A stretch of 64,000 nucleotides of DNA from Duganella dendranthematis (GTDB taxonomy: Bacteria > Pseudomonadota > Gammaproteobacteria > Burkholderiales > Burkholderiaceae_D): NCBI RefSeq assembly GCF_012849375.1, contig NZ_CP051684.1, forward strand, positions 2,418,001-2,482,000, written 5' to 3'. The translations under genes were made by a program, and so were the position numbers. Below, piece after piece: positions 1-8,437 of this stretch. Under the pieces are notes generated by a model. That model had not been told where the DNA came from. It worked only from the letters and a program-made list of their open reading frames with translations, and made no database searches. Within the stretch, counting starts at the first letter, position 1. Every line of letters starts with the position of its first letter.

Positions 1-1
1 C

Positions 2-1198
2 GCCGGCGCAATCCAGGACGCCTTTGTCATGGTGTTCCCGCCGCCGCCCGTCAACGGCCTTGGCACAATCGGTGGCCTGAAGATGATGATCGAGGACCGT
101 GGCAATCTCGGATACGACGAACTGTACAAGGCCACCCAGGCGCTGGTCGACAAGGCGCGCGCCGCACCGGAGTTGGCAGGCGTGTTCTCCGGCTATCAGA
201 TCAACGTGCCGCAGCTGTATGCCGACATCGACCGCGACCGCGCCAAGCAGCTGGGCGTACCGCTGCAAACCATCTACCAGACGCTGCAGATCAACCTCGG
301 CTCGCTGTATGTAAACGACTTCAACCAGTTCGGCCGTACCTATCAGGTCAGGGTGCAGGCTGACGCCCGCTTCCGCTCGCGGGTGGAGGACATCGGCCAG
401 ATGAAGGTGCGCAATGACAAAGGCGAAATGATTCCACTGTCTTCGCTTATGCGCATCAGCGACAGCTACGGCCCGGATCGCGTGCAGCGCTATAACGCTT
501 ATGTGGCGGCCGATCTGAATGCCGGCCCGGCACCTGGCTATTCCAGTGGCCAGGCACAGGCGGTGCTGGAACGGCTGGCGGCCGAGGTACTGCCCAAAGG
601 CGTCAGCTATGAATGGACTGGGCTGACCTACCAAGACACCATCGCCGGCAACACCATGATGTATGTGTTCCCGCTGTGCGTGCTGTTGGTATTCCTGGTG
701 CTGGCAGCGCAATACGAAAGCTGGACGCTGCCGCTGGCGGTGATCCTGATCGTGCCGATGTCGATCATGAGCGCGCTGCTGGGCGTCAAGCTGAGCGGTG
801 GCGACAATAATATCTTTACGCAGATCGCACTGTTCGTGCTGGTCGGCCTGGCGTCGAAGAACGCTATCCTGATCGTCGAGTTTGCCCGCGAACTGGAGCA
901 TCACGGCCGTGGCGTGGTGGACGCCGCGCTGGAAGCATGCCGTCTGCGCCTGCGGCCGATCCTGATGACGTCGATCGCCTTCATCATGGGCGTGCTGCCG
1001 CTGGTGTTCTCACACGGCGCCGGCTCGGAAATGCGTCACGCAATGGGCGTGGCGGTATTTGCAGGCATGTTAGGCGTTACCTTCTTCGGCCTGTTCCTGA
1101 CGCCGGTATTTTATGTGCTCGTGCGTAAGCTGGCGCTACGACTAGAGCGCCACAAGCCCGTGTCGCACACCGTCGCGCATCAGACGGAGGGCCATTAA
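2..1198 (+). CDS. RND efflux permease, HAE1/AcrB family (3' part)
   Basis: Inner-membrane proton-driven efflux permease of a tripartite multidrug pump. Only about the last 398 residues are present; the reading frame is open from base 2, so the gene starts outside the window. Seen: the pore-domain FPPPPV and GLGTIGG motifs near the visible start, periplasmic docking sequence, then the C-terminal membrane half from about visible residue 220, with the ALFVLVGLASKNAILIVEFA region and RLRPILMTS, both typical of AcrB/MexB. The outer-membrane partner begins two bases after the stop, so the two are one operon, and the periplasmic adaptor should lie upstream. The substrate cannot be deduced. Confidence 0.95.
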   Translation, partial: AGAIQDAFVMVFPPPPVNGLGTIGGLKMMIEDRGNLGYDELYKATQALVDKARAAPELAGVFSGYQINVPQLYADIDRDRAKQLGVPLQTIYQTLQINLGSLYVNDFNQFGRTYQVRVQADARFRSRVEDIGQMKVRNDKGEMIPLSSLMRISDSYGPDRVQRYNAYVAADLNAGPAPGYSSGQAQAVLERLAAEVLPKGVSYEWTGLTYQDTIAGNTMMYVFPLCVLLVFLVLAAQYESWTLPLAVILIVPMSIMSALLGVKLSGGDNNIFTQIALFVLVGLASKNAILIVEFARELEHHGRGVVDAALEACRLRLRPILMTSIAFIMGVLPLVFSHGAGSEMRHAMGVAVFAGMLGVTFFGLFLTPVFYVLVRKLALRLERHKPVSHTVAHQTEGH

Positions 1199-1199
1199 A

Positions 1200-2636
1200 A
1201 TGAAATTGCCAATCATGACGATACTGGCGTCATTGCTGGCTGGCTGCGCAGCTCCAAACTTCAGCCAACCTGTCATTGATACGCCAAGCGCTTTCAAGGA
1301 AGCGTCTATTCAGACGGCGGCGGACGGCAGCCGTTGGGTCACCGCACGTCCAGCCGAGCAACAACCTCGCGGTGAGTGGTGGCGTGCTTTTGGTGATCCG
1401 GTACTGGACGAGCTGATTGCCGATGCCACGCGAAGCAATGCCAATCTGGCATTGGCGGCGGCACGGGTGAAGCAGGCGCGCGCTATCACTGGCATTGCCG
1501 AGGCGGATCGGGTGCCGCAAGTGGACCTGGCAGTGGGCGCACAGCGCGCCCGTTCAGCGCCGGCTGAATTGGGCATACCGGCTGGTTCCCCTGTTGCACC
1601 GCAGACGACCTACCGGGCCCACCTGATGGCAAGCTATGAGGTCGACCTGTTCGGTCGCGTGTCCTCGAACGTGGCGGCCGCTTCCGCTGATGCAGACGCA
1701 GCGGAAGCCAGCTATCGCTCAGTGCTTCTTGCACTGCAGGCCGACGTGGCGCAGCACTACTTCCTCCTGCGCGCCACCGACGCCGAGTTAGAGACGTTGG
1801 CGCGCACCGTGCAAACGCGCGAGGAAAACGTCAAGGTCAATCAGCGCCGCTTCGACCTCGGCGACATTGGCGAATTCGACTTGGCGCGTGCGCTGACCGA
1901 ACTATCGACAACACGAGCCGATGCCATCGGTCTGCAACAGCGACGTGTCACCACCGAGCATGCGCTGGCGGTCTTGCTGGGCAAGCCGGCGGCCAGCTAC
2001 ACGGTCGAAGCCAGCTCATTGCTCGACAACACGCGCATGCCGGCAATCCCGCCCGGGCTGCCGTCCACGTTACTGGAACGTCGGCCCGACATCGCCGCCG
2101 CCCAGCGCATTATGGAGGCAGCCAACGCTCGCATTGGCATTGCACGTTCGGCTATGTTTCCGGCGTTGAACATCAACGCAGCAGGTGGAGGCGTAGCCGG
2201 CAATTTTCCGGATGTGCTGACCATGACCGGGCGTTCGTGGGTGCTCGGTGCGCTGCTGGCTGCGCCAGTGATCGACGGCGGGCGCCGCCGCGCCGATGTC
2301 ACACGCAGCGAGGCGGTACTGGAGGAGTCTGTCGCGGCGTATCGCCACAGCGTATTGACAGCGTTCGCCGAAGTCGAGGACAACCTGGCTGGGCTACGCA
2401 TCTTGCATAGCCAGTCCACGCAGATCGAGGATGCGCTGATATCAGCGCGTCGCTCAGCCGAGCTGGCGCACAAGCTCTACGACGCTGGCCGTTCCAACTA
2501 TCTGGAACTGCTGGACGCTGAGCGCAATCTGGCCACCGTCGAAAGGAGCGCTGTACAGCTGCGCGGAAATCGCGCCATCTCCACCGTCGCGCTAATCCGT
2601 GCGCTGGGTGGTGGCTGGGATGTACCACGTAGCTAA
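1200..2636 (+). CDS. RND efflux outer membrane lipoprotein, NodT/OprM family
   Basis: Outer-membrane channel of the tripartite pump. The 478-residue product starts with a lipoprotein signal peptide ending in the lipobox LAGC (Cys16), followed by two outer membrane efflux repeats (roughly residues 60-255 and 280-475). The second repeat has the family-typical LLERRPDIAAAQ and YLELLDAERNL signatures. Length is normal for OprM. It is directly downstream of the RND permease with one base between the genes, so they are cotranscribed and probably translationally coupled. A MarR-type regulator follows 85 bases later. Confidence 0.95.
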   Translation: MKLPIMTILASLLAGCAAPNFSQPVIDTPSAFKEASIQTAADGSRWVTARPAEQQPRGEWWRAFGDPVLDELIADATRSNANLALAAARVKQARAITGIAEADRVPQVDLAVGAQRARSAPAELGIPAGSPVAPQTTYRAHLMASYEVDLFGRVSSNVAAASADADAAEASYRSVLLALQADVAQHYFLLRATDAELETLARTVQTREENVKVNQRRFDLGDIGEFDLARALTELSTTRADAIGLQQRRVTTEHALAVLLGKPAASYTVEASSLLDNTRMPAIPPGLPSTLLERRPDIAAAQRIMEAANARIGIARSAMFPALNINAAGGGVAGNFPDVLTMTGRSWVLGALLAAPVIDGGRRRADVTRSEAVLEESVAAYRHSVLTAFAEVEDNLAGLRILHSQSTQIEDALISARRSAELAHKLYDAGRSNYLELLDAERNLATVERSAVQLRGNRAISTVALIRALGGGWDVPRS

Positions 2637-2721
2637 ATCCACGTATCGCAGGGCAGGAGAGGCAACCGCCATCTCCTGCGTGCGGTACACTTCCAAGCAA
2701 ACGCTTTAGATTGAACTTCCT

Positions 2722-3150
2722 ATGACCAAGCAGCTCGCCATTTCGGATTGCAATTGCCTAGCCATACGCCAGGCTGCGCGCGCGATTTCAGCGCTCTATG
2801 ACCGGCATCTCGCGCCTACGGGCCTGAGTTCTTCGCAATTCAGCATCCTGGCCGCCATTCATGCCCAGGTCGGTATTCCAGTGCAGCAACTGGCCGATGT
2901 ACTGGTGATGGACCGGACCAGCATGGTGCGTGCACTTCAACCGCTGACCCGCGACGGCTATGTCGTGCAGCAGCCTGATCCGGCCAATCCGCGCAAGCTG
3001 CTACTGTCACTAACGGCGGAAGGGCGCGAGCTTTATACGCGAGCGCACCAGCACTGGCAGGATGCGCAGGCGGAATTTGAAGCCGACGTTGGCACACCCG
3101 AAGCGGCATCGCTACGCCAGCAGCTGGCCGTTTGGAGTCACAAGCCCTGA
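2722..3150 (+). CDS. MarR family transcriptional regulator
   Basis: A 142-residue winged-helix repressor. The central segment QLADVLVMDRTSMVRALQPL is the recognition helix, followed by the wing (RDGYVVQQPDPANPRKLLLSL) characteristic of MarR. The N-terminus carries two cysteines (SDCNCLAIRQAAR), as in the redox- or ligand-responsive MarR proteins whose N-terminus reads CxCxxLR. It lies downstream of the efflux genes in the same direction, so regulation of the pump by phenolic or antibiotic ligands is a reasonable inference. No operator was identified. The start is the only good ATG and follows a short AT-rich leader. Confidence 0.88.
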   Translation: MTKQLAISDCNCLAIRQAARAISALYDRHLAPTGLSSSQFSILAAIHAQVGIPVQQLADVLVMDRTSMVRALQPLTRDGYVVQQPDPANPRKLLLSLTAEGRELYTRAHQHWQDAQAEFEADVGTPEAASLRQQLAVWSHKP

Positions 3151-3183
3151 CCCACTAAAAACGAAATAGCCGCGACGTGTCGC

Positions 3184-3213
3184 TTGACAGCGGCGATAGC
3201 GTCGTTTTACTAT
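3184..3213 (+). promoter_or_regulatory. sigma70-type promoter of the haloperoxidase-like hydrolase
   Basis: TTGACA at 3184-3189 and TACTAT at 3208-3213 are separated by 18 bases. Transcription would start a few bases after 3219, directly on the palindromic operator at 3223-3240. Confidence 0.65.
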
Positions 3214-3222
3214 CCGATCACT

Positions 3223-3240
3223 CTATCTATCGATAGATAG
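3223..3240. promoter_or_regulatory. 18-bp palindromic operator, copy 1
   Basis: CTATCTATCGATAGATAG is a perfect 18-bp palindrome just downstream of the -10 element. Close copies occur at 8345-8362 (15 of 18 identical) and 8401-8418 (17 of 18) around the promoters of the glutathione transferase and the TetR regulator. This makes it the probable TetR operator. The site is seen directly; the binding protein is inferred. Confidence 0.7.
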
Positions 3241-3260
3241 TTAAACTTCTTAGGACTATC

Positions 3261-4226
3261 ATGACCACGAAATCCACAACTTCATCCCGCCGCACTTTGC
3301 TTGGCACCCTGGCCGGCATGGCCGCTGTCACTGGCTTGGCAGCTGCTGTCAAACCAGCCGAAGCAGCAGCCCCTGCCAAAGCGGCAGTCACATCGCGCCT
3401 GACTTCCAACACGCTGACTTTAAACGACGGCACAACCCTGTACTACAAGGACTGGGGGAGCGGCCCAGCAGTGGTATTTAGCCACGGCTATCCACTGTCG
3501 GCGGACGCATGGGAATATCAAATGTTGTTCCTGATGCAGCAGGGCTTCCGCGTGATCGCCTTCGACCGCCGGGGCTTTGGCCGTTCCAGCCAGCCGGCCA
3601 GCGGCTACGACTACGACACCTTTGCCGACGATCTGGCAGCACTGATCAACGCGCTCAACCTGAAGCAGGTCACGCTGGTTGGACACTCGATGGGTGGCGG
3701 TGAAGTGGCGCGCTATATCGGCCGTCATGGCGAACAGCGAGTGGCTAAGGTCGCACTGGTGGCAGCCGTGACGCCGTTCCTGTTGCAAACGTCGGATAAC
3801 CCGACTGGCGCGCCAAAAGCACTGTTCGACACTTTCCGCGCCGCCGTGCAAGCAGACCGTTCGCAATGGAACAAAGACGTGACCATGCCGTATTACAGCT
3901 ACAACCGTGCTGGTGCCAAAGTGTCGGAAGGCGTGCGTGACGACTACTGGCGTCAGGGCATGAACACTGGCGTGCTGGCAGCGTACCACGCCATCACCGC
4001 CTTCTCGGAAACCGACTTCCGCGCCGACCTGAAGAAGATTACCGTACCAACCTTGGTCGTGCACGGCAACGACGACCAGATCGTACCGTTCGAAATCTCT
4101 GGCAAGTTATCGGCGCAGTTGGTACGCAACGCCACGTTGAAGGTCTACGAAGGTGGCTCGCACGGCCTGCTGATTACGCAGAAAGACCAGTTGAACAGCG
4201 ATCTGCTGGCCTTCCTGCGTTCCTGA
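3261..4226 (+). CDS. Tat-exported alpha/beta hydrolase, non-heme haloperoxidase family
   Basis: A 321-residue serine hydrolase of the cofactor-free chloroperoxidase type. The N-terminus has a twin-arginine signal ([12 protein letters not shown]) followed by an alanine-rich segment, suggesting periplasmic export. Catalytic features: oxyanion HGYPL, nucleophile elbow GHSMGGG (Ser143), acid in HGNDDQIVP and histidine in GGSHGL. The family performs perhydrolysis or ester hydrolysis; the true substrate is unknown. The gene is preceded by a strong promoter and a palindromic operator shared with the tetR-gst locus 5 kb downstream, so it is likely part of that local regulon. Confidence 0.92.
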   Translation: MTTKSTTSSRRTLLGTLAGMAAVTGLAAAVKPAEAAAPAKAAVTSRLTSNTLTLNDGTTLYYKDWGSGPAVVFSHGYPLSADAWEYQMLFLMQQGFRVIAFDRRGFGRSSQPASGYDYDTFADDLAALINALNLKQVTLVGHSMGGGEVARYIGRHGEQRVAKVALVAAVTPFLLQTSDNPTGAPKALFDTFRAAVQADRSQWNKDVTMPYYSYNRAGAKVSEGVRDDYWRQGMNTGVLAAYHAITAFSETDFRADLKKITVPTLVVHGNDDQIVPFEISGKLSAQLVRNATLKVYEGGSHGLLITQKDQLNSDLLAFLRS

Positions 4227-4228
4227 TG

Positions 4229-5044
4229 TTACAGCCCGCCGACGCTGCTAACGGCGCCCATGATGCTGCTGGCGACTTCGGCGGGATGCGATATCAAGGC
4301 CACATGGCTGGCGCCGCTAATGGCACTGACGTGAGCCTTGATCTGCGCGGCCTCTGCCTGTTGGAAGGCACCCGGAATGATGATGTCGGCATCGCCGTAC
4401 ACCCACCAAGATGGCTTGGTCTTCCATGCTGCGGCGGTGACTTTGTCATCCAGTACATGGTTGAAGATCGGACCTTGGACCGAAGTCAACACATTGCGGT
4501 CGCCTTCCGCCACATCTGGCGCGAAGCTGGCAGCGAAGGTGGGCGCATCCAGCGTCAGGTAGCCGGCACTGTCGACCACCAGGCCTTTTTGCCAGGCACC
4601 GGCAGGGAACGGCTTTGTGATGTCGTTGATCGACTGGCCGTCGCCCGGCGCAAAGGCGGATACGTAGACCAGTGCCGCTACCTTAGCGTCGTTACCAGAC
4701 TCAGTGATAACGGCGCCGCCGTAGGAGTGGCCAACCAACACCACTTGACCGCTCTGTGCGGCAATGGCACGGCTGACAGTAGCGGCGTCGTCGGCCAGCG
4801 ATTTGCGCGCCAACTGTACAGCTACAACTTTAAGGCCACGCTGTTGCAGTATCGGGATCACTTTCGACCAGCTGGAGCCATCGGCCCAGGCTCCATGCAC
4901 CAGAACCACGGTGGTGGGCTTGATTTCAACTGGCGCGGTGGCGGCCACAGCATCGGAGCTACCGCAACCAGATAGCGACACGGCACCAGTTAGCGCCGCC
5001 ACGGCGAGCGCAATCGCGCCCATGGGTTTCCATATTTGTTTCAT
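4229..5044 (-). CDS. alpha/beta hydrolase lipoprotein
   Basis: A 271-residue alpha/beta-fold hydrolase with a lipoprotein signal (lipobox LSGC) at the N-terminus, so probably envelope-anchored. It shows the oxyanion segment VLVHGAWADGSSW, nucleophile elbow GHSYGG and C-terminal histidine SGASHV, as in salicylate-esterase-like or EstA-like hydrolases. The start at 5044 is preferred over an upstream in-frame codon because it gives a proper signal peptide and has AGGAAT upstream. It converges on the preceding hydrolase with two bases between stops and diverges from the AraC gene, with 15 bases between the starts. Confidence 0.9.
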   Translation of the reverse strand: MKQIWKPMGAIALAVAALTGAVSLSGCGSSDAVAATAPVEIKPTTVVLVHGAWADGSSWSKVIPILQQRGLKVVAVQLARKSLADDAATVSRAIAAQSGQVVLVGHSYGGAVITESGNDAKVAALVYVSAFAPGDGQSINDITKPFPAGAWQKGLVVDSAGYLTLDAPTFAASFAPDVAEGDRNVLTSVQGPIFNHVLDDKVTAAAWKTKPSWWVYGDADIIIPGAFQQAEAAQIKAHVSAISGASHVALISHPAEVASSIMGAVSSVGGL

Positions 5045-5059
5045 GAGGTATTCCTGTAA

Positions 5060-6091
5060 ATGAAAGAAAAGACTGCCGCGGCGATAAGCATGATAAGTAA
5101 GGCGTGCCTGACCGGCCATGATGCGGACGCCTTAGTTCATGCCCCATCGTCCGAAATCACCGGCGTGCCGCCGATCGATCCGGACATGCTGTCGCACGTA
5201 CTGACGCAAGTGCGGCTGCGCGGCGGAGCCGTCTATCGGGCGAAACTTCGCGCACCTTGGGCATTGCGCTTTCCGGCCGGCGCGGCGCATTTCTATTATG
5301 TGGAGCAAGGTACAGCGTGGGTCCATTTGGCCGGCCGCACAGCGTTGTCGCTAGAACAAGGCGATCTTCTGATGCTTCCACACCGCCAGGATCATGTATT
5401 AAGCGGCGGAGCACTGATGGCGACGGACGATATCGAACTGGTCAGCCGCGCCCACTTCGGTACTAACCGACATGTCTTGCGCGCCGGGAAGGACGGTGCT
5501 GTCTGCCGCCTGATCGGTGGGCAGTTTCATTTCGATGGCGATGCGGCGGCAGCCGTACTAGCTGCGCTGCCGCAGGCGTTGCACCTGCCAGGCAATGGTA
5601 TCGACGCACCGCCTTGGCTGGACGCCATCACCCGTTTCCTGTTGCAAGAAGCGCACGGCGGTGGCCCCGGCTCGGCATTGATGGTGTCCCGGCTGGTTGA
5701 CCTATTGGTAATACGCATGCTGCGTTGTTGGGCCGAAAGCCAGGTGCGCCTTCCGGGCTGGATTGCCGGCCTGTCGGAGCTGCGCCTTGGCCGCGCTTTG
5801 CGCGCCATTCACGCCGAACCGCACCGGCCTTGGACGGTGCAAGCGCTAGCGGCACTGGCAGGCATGTCGCGATCGGCGTTTGCGGAACGCTTCACTGCGG
5901 CTGTCGGGCAGGCGCCGTTGCAGTATGCACAGCACTGGAAACTGACGCTGGCGCACGACATGCTGGCGCAAGGAGTGTTGGTCACACAGGCGGCGGGGCG
6001 CAGTGGATACGCCTCGGAGGCAGCATTCAGCAGGGCCTTCAAAAGCCATTTCGGCTATTCGCCAAGCACGGTGCGCGGGCAGCGTGCTTGA
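5060..6091 (+). CDS. AraC family transcriptional regulator with cupin sensor
   Basis: A regulator of up to 343 residues: a cupin-type sensor (roughly residues 45-210, with WALRFP and a histidine-containing beta-barrel segment) and a C-terminal double helix-turn-helix of AraC type (LAALAGMSRSAFAERFTAAVGQAP, then SGYASEAAFSRAFKSHFGYSP). The conserved domain starts near Met43 (5186), so the true start may be 5090 or 5186. It is divergent from the lipoprotein hydrolase and 29 bases upstream of dienelactone hydrolase, so it probably controls one or both. The inducer is unknown. Confidence 0.9.
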   Translation: MKEKTAAAISMISKACLTGHDADALVHAPSSEITGVPPIDPDMLSHVLTQVRLRGGAVYRAKLRAPWALRFPAGAAHFYYVEQGTAWVHLAGRTALSLEQGDLLMLPHRQDHVLSGGALMATDDIELVSRAHFGTNRHVLRAGKDGAVCRLIGGQFHFDGDAAAAVLAALPQALHLPGNGIDAPPWLDAITRFLLQEAHGGGPGSALMVSRLVDLLVIRMLRCWAESQVRLPGWIAGLSELRLGRALRAIHAEPHRPWTVQALAALAGMSRSAFAERFTAAVGQAPLQYAQHWKLTLAHDMLAQGVLVTQAAGRSGYASEAAFSRAFKSHFGYSPSTVRGQRA

Positions 6092-6120
6092 TCAAATCAG
6101 ACTATTTGAAAGAACACATC

Positions 6121-6816
6121 ATGACTGACACACTCACCATCGACGTGGCCGACGGCAGCTTTAACTGCTATGTGGCGCGCCCCCGCGGCGTAGCTTTGGC
6201 TCCGGTGATCATCGTCCTACAGGAAATCTTCGGCGTCAACGCTGGCATCCGTCAGATTGCCGATGAGTATGCGGCGCAAGGTTATATCGCTGTGGCACCG
6301 GACCTGTTCTGGCGTGCTGATCCTGGACTAAGCCTGTCCGAGCAGCAACCTGGTGATTGGGCACGCGGCTTTGCGCTGTACAGTGCCTACGACCGCCAGC
6401 AGGGCGTGGGCGATATCGCCGCCACCGTGCGCACGGCCCGCACTATCGCTGGAGCATCTGGCAAGGTCGGTGTCACCGGCTACTGCCTCGGTGGCCTGAT
6501 GACTTACCTGACAGCTGCCCGTACAGATGCCGACGCCTTTGTCGCCTACTACGGTGGCGCCACGGAGGACTACGCACAGGAAGCCGGCAACGTCGGCATG
6601 CCCTTGCTATACCACTTGGCCGAGCAAGACGAATACATCGGCACGGAAGCGCAGCGGGCCATCCGAAACGCCTTTGCCACGAATCCACTCATCGAACTCT
6701 ACGGCTACCCGGGCTGCAACCATGCGTTCGCTCGCCCCAACGGGAGCCATTACGATCCCGTCGCCGCACCGCTGGCCAATGCCCGCACTGCGGCGTTTTT
6801 CAAGCAGTACCTTTAA
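6121..6816 (+). CDS. dienelactone hydrolase family protein
   Basis: A 231-residue cytoplasmic alpha/beta hydrolase of the carboxymethylenebutenolidase family. Seen: QEIFGVN with the glutamate that interacts with the active cysteine, GYCLGG with nucleophile Cys122 (as in DLH, not serine), and the histidine in GCNHAFARP. The family opens dienelactones in chloroaromatic breakdown, but many members have other substrates. It sits between the AraC regulator and an NTF2-like gene in one probable operon. The start at 6121 is chosen because it matches the family N-terminus; the longer open frame upstream overlaps araC. Confidence 0.93.
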   Translation: MTDTLTIDVADGSFNCYVARPRGVALAPVIIVLQEIFGVNAGIRQIADEYAAQGYIAVAPDLFWRADPGLSLSEQQPGDWARGFALYSAYDRQQGVGDIAATVRTARTIAGASGKVGVTGYCLGGLMTYLTAARTDADAFVAYYGGATEDYAQEAGNVGMPLLYHLAEQDEYIGTEAQRAIRNAFATNPLIELYGYPGCNHAFARPNGSHYDPVAAPLANARTAAFFKQYL

Positions 6817-6825
6817 GGAGTAATC

Positions 6826-7371
6826 ATGCAAGCATTTCCTGCCATCGCCCGCGTCAGTCCTGTAGACGCCGCAGACCGCGCCAGTGCCGTCGATTTCGTC
6901 AACCGTGTCAACTGGCTATTTGAGACTTGGGATGTGGAGGGTATGATCGACGCCTTCACACCCGACGCTGTGGCCTACCACTTCCACGGTACCATCAGTG
7001 GTCATGCCGAAATCCGCCATTTCTTTGAACACGACTACCCTTACCTGATTCCAGGTGTCAGCCGGCATGCAACCAATCATATCGTTGATGTGGATGGCGA
7101 TGGCGTGCAGGTGCGCTACCACAATCTGCTGGTGCGCCATGCCTTGCCACAGGATGCGCCAGCGCTCGGGGCTGGACAGGTAATGACCAGCTATGACGGT
7201 CTGCCAGCCATATGGTTGTATTCGCCAATGCGCGACCGCCTGGTACGTACGCCAGAGGGCTGGAAAATCTTCGAACGTTACATCGGCGGCTCGACCACCA
7301 ACGACGCGCTGACCCCAGCCGATACCACAGCAGCAGCCTTTGAAGGACTGATGCCAGTACTTCCTGATTGA
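6826..7371 (+). CDS. SnoaL/NTF2-like domain protein
   Basis: A 181-residue protein with a cone-shaped NTF2 fold, recognisable from FVNRVNWLFETWDVEGMIDAF, the GHAEIRHFF segment and the C-terminal beta-strands ending in GWKIFERYIGG. Such proteins act as small-molecule isomerases, hydrolases or ring-hydroxylating accessory subunits. A clear AAGGAG sits seven bases before the ATG, and the gene follows dienelactone hydrolase by nine bases. It probably processes the same metabolite; the activity itself cannot be assigned. Confidence 0.8.
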   Translation: MQAFPAIARVSPVDAADRASAVDFVNRVNWLFETWDVEGMIDAFTPDAVAYHFHGTISGHAEIRHFFEHDYPYLIPGVSRHATNHIVDVDGDGVQVRYHNLLVRHALPQDAPALGAGQVMTSYDGLPAIWLYSPMRDRLVRTPEGWKIFERYIGGSTTNDALTPADTTAAAFEGLMPVLPD

Positions 7372-7389
7372 ACATTGAAGGAGAAGAGC

Positions 7390-7641
7390 GTGAACGTCAT
7401 TAAACCTATGCCGTCAAACTTTGTACCAACCTTTGCAGTGCAGGATAAGCCAACAATGGCGCAGTTTGACGCATCAAACGCGCCTGTCCTGAGAGCGGTC
7501 TCATCCTCAGAAACCGAGACGGCGCCCTCGCGCGTAGTTGACCACAAGAGCACGGATAGCGCACACAAGGAACCTAGCCACGAGGAGCTCTTGCAAGATC
7601 TGTTCGCCCAATTGGCGAACGCATCCGGCAACGAGGTCTAA
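7390..7641 (+). CDS. hypothetical small protein, 83 aa
   Basis: Not recognised. The product is hydrophilic, Ser/Thr/Pro-rich, with no membrane segment and an acidic C-terminus (HEELLQDLFAQLANASG). The GTG start at 7390 is chosen because AAGGAG ends seven bases before it; a TTG at 7375 would be inside the ribosome binding site. It is the last gene of the araC-dlh-NTF2 run and ends at a strong terminator, which supports it being translated. Confidence 0.5.
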   Translation: MNVIKPMPSNFVPTFAVQDKPTMAQFDASNAPVLRAVSSSETETAPSRVVDHKSTDSAHKEPSHEELLQDLFAQLANASGNEV

Positions 7642-7646
7642 AAAAG

Positions 7647-7672
7647 AAGAGGAGTCCTGCGGGACTCCTCTT
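7647..7672. terminator. bidirectional rho-independent terminator
   Basis: A perfect 11-bp stem (AAGAGGAGTCC paired with GGACTCCTCTT, loop TGCG) is flanked by an A-run on the left and TTT on the right. It lies between two convergent genes and can serve both strands. Confidence 0.85.
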
Positions 7673-7675
7673 TGC

Positions 7676-8326
7676 TTATTGCCCGCTGCGGTTTTTCACA
7701 CTTGGGCGTTCGGCCACTTTTGCTTGCCATGCCTTCAATGCCGGATATTCATCCGTGACAGTGATGTTAAGGAACGCCGCATGCAATAGGGCAGCGTAGA
7801 CCGTGATGTCGGCCATCGAAAACTGGTCGCCAGCCAGATACGGCGTCTTAGCCAGAATGCCATCGAAGTAGCGCAGGCCATTCTTGAATTTTTCCAGCTG
7901 CCGTTCGCCCCATTCCTTACGGCCGGCCCACTCCGGCGCCTTGAACGGCTGCAGTGCATCGCCCAGGCCAGGCGTGGCATAGTGGAAGTAGATTCCAATG
8001 CCATCGATCATCCAGTCATCAGCACGCTTTTGCATCATGTGGATCATGGCTTTTTCACGCGGAGTTTTACCAGTCAGGACAGGATCGGCATCCAGATTGT
8101 CCAAGTATTCAGTGATGGCCACACACTCGCTGATGTAGGTGCCGTCGTCCAACTCCAGCACTGGTACCACGCCGTTCGGATTCTTTGCCAGAAAAGCTGG
8201 TTGCTTGTGTTCAGCGGCAATCAGATTGACTGGTACGAATTGGAACAACTGCTCCAGGCCTTTTTCGGCCAGAACGATGCGAATGCGGGCTGGGTTAGGA
8301 AAGCCCGGGGTATCATAAATTTTCAT
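7676..8326 (-). CDS. glutathione S-transferase
   Basis: A 216-residue cytosolic glutathione transferase. The N-terminal thioredoxin-like domain (about residues 1-80) contains the start MKIYDTPGFPNPARIRI and the glutathione-binding segment NGVVPVLELDDGTYISE; the all-helical domain follows, with YLAGDQFSMADITVYAAL near residue 165. It resembles stress-related bacterial GSTs that conjugate electrophiles. Its promoter region contains a copy of the palindromic operator and faces tetR, so repression by that protein is likely. Confidence 0.93.
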   Translation of the reverse strand: MKIYDTPGFPNPARIRIVLAEKGLEQLFQFVPVNLIAAEHKQPAFLAKNPNGVVPVLELDDGTYISECVAITEYLDNLDADPVLTGKTPREKAMIHMMQKRADDWMIDGIGIYFHYATPGLGDALQPFKAPEWAGRKEWGERQLEKFKNGLRYFDGILAKTPYLAGDQFSMADITVYAALLHAAFLNITVTDEYPALKAWQAKVAERPSVKNRSGQ

Positions 8327-8344
8327 ATTTTGCTTTCGGTATGT

Positions 8345-8362
8345 CTACCTCTCGGTAGATAG
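8345..8362. promoter_or_regulatory. palindromic operator, copy 2 (gst promoter)
   Basis: CTACCTCTCGGTAGATAG matches the perfect palindrome at 3223-3240 in 15 of 18 positions. It lies 18 bases upstream of the gst start codon, where a bound repressor would block initiation. Confidence 0.65.
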
Positions 8363-8396
8363 ATTAAAATAGCCGAAAGAAAGACGTACTCTGAAT

Positions 8397-8425
8397 TTGT
8401 CTATCTATCGATAGGTAGATATTAT
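8397..8425 (+). promoter_or_regulatory. tetR promoter
   Basis: TTGTCT (8397-8402) and TATTAT (8420-8425) are 17 bases apart. Operator copy 3 fills the spacer. Confidence 0.6.
8401..8418. promoter_or_regulatory. palindromic operator, copy 3 (tetR autoregulation)
   Basis: CTATCTATCGATAGGTAG differs from the perfect palindrome at 3223-3240 at one position. Its place between the -35 and -10 elements of tetR is typical of autorepression. Confidence 0.7.
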
Positions 8426-8437
8426 TCCGGAGGCTTT

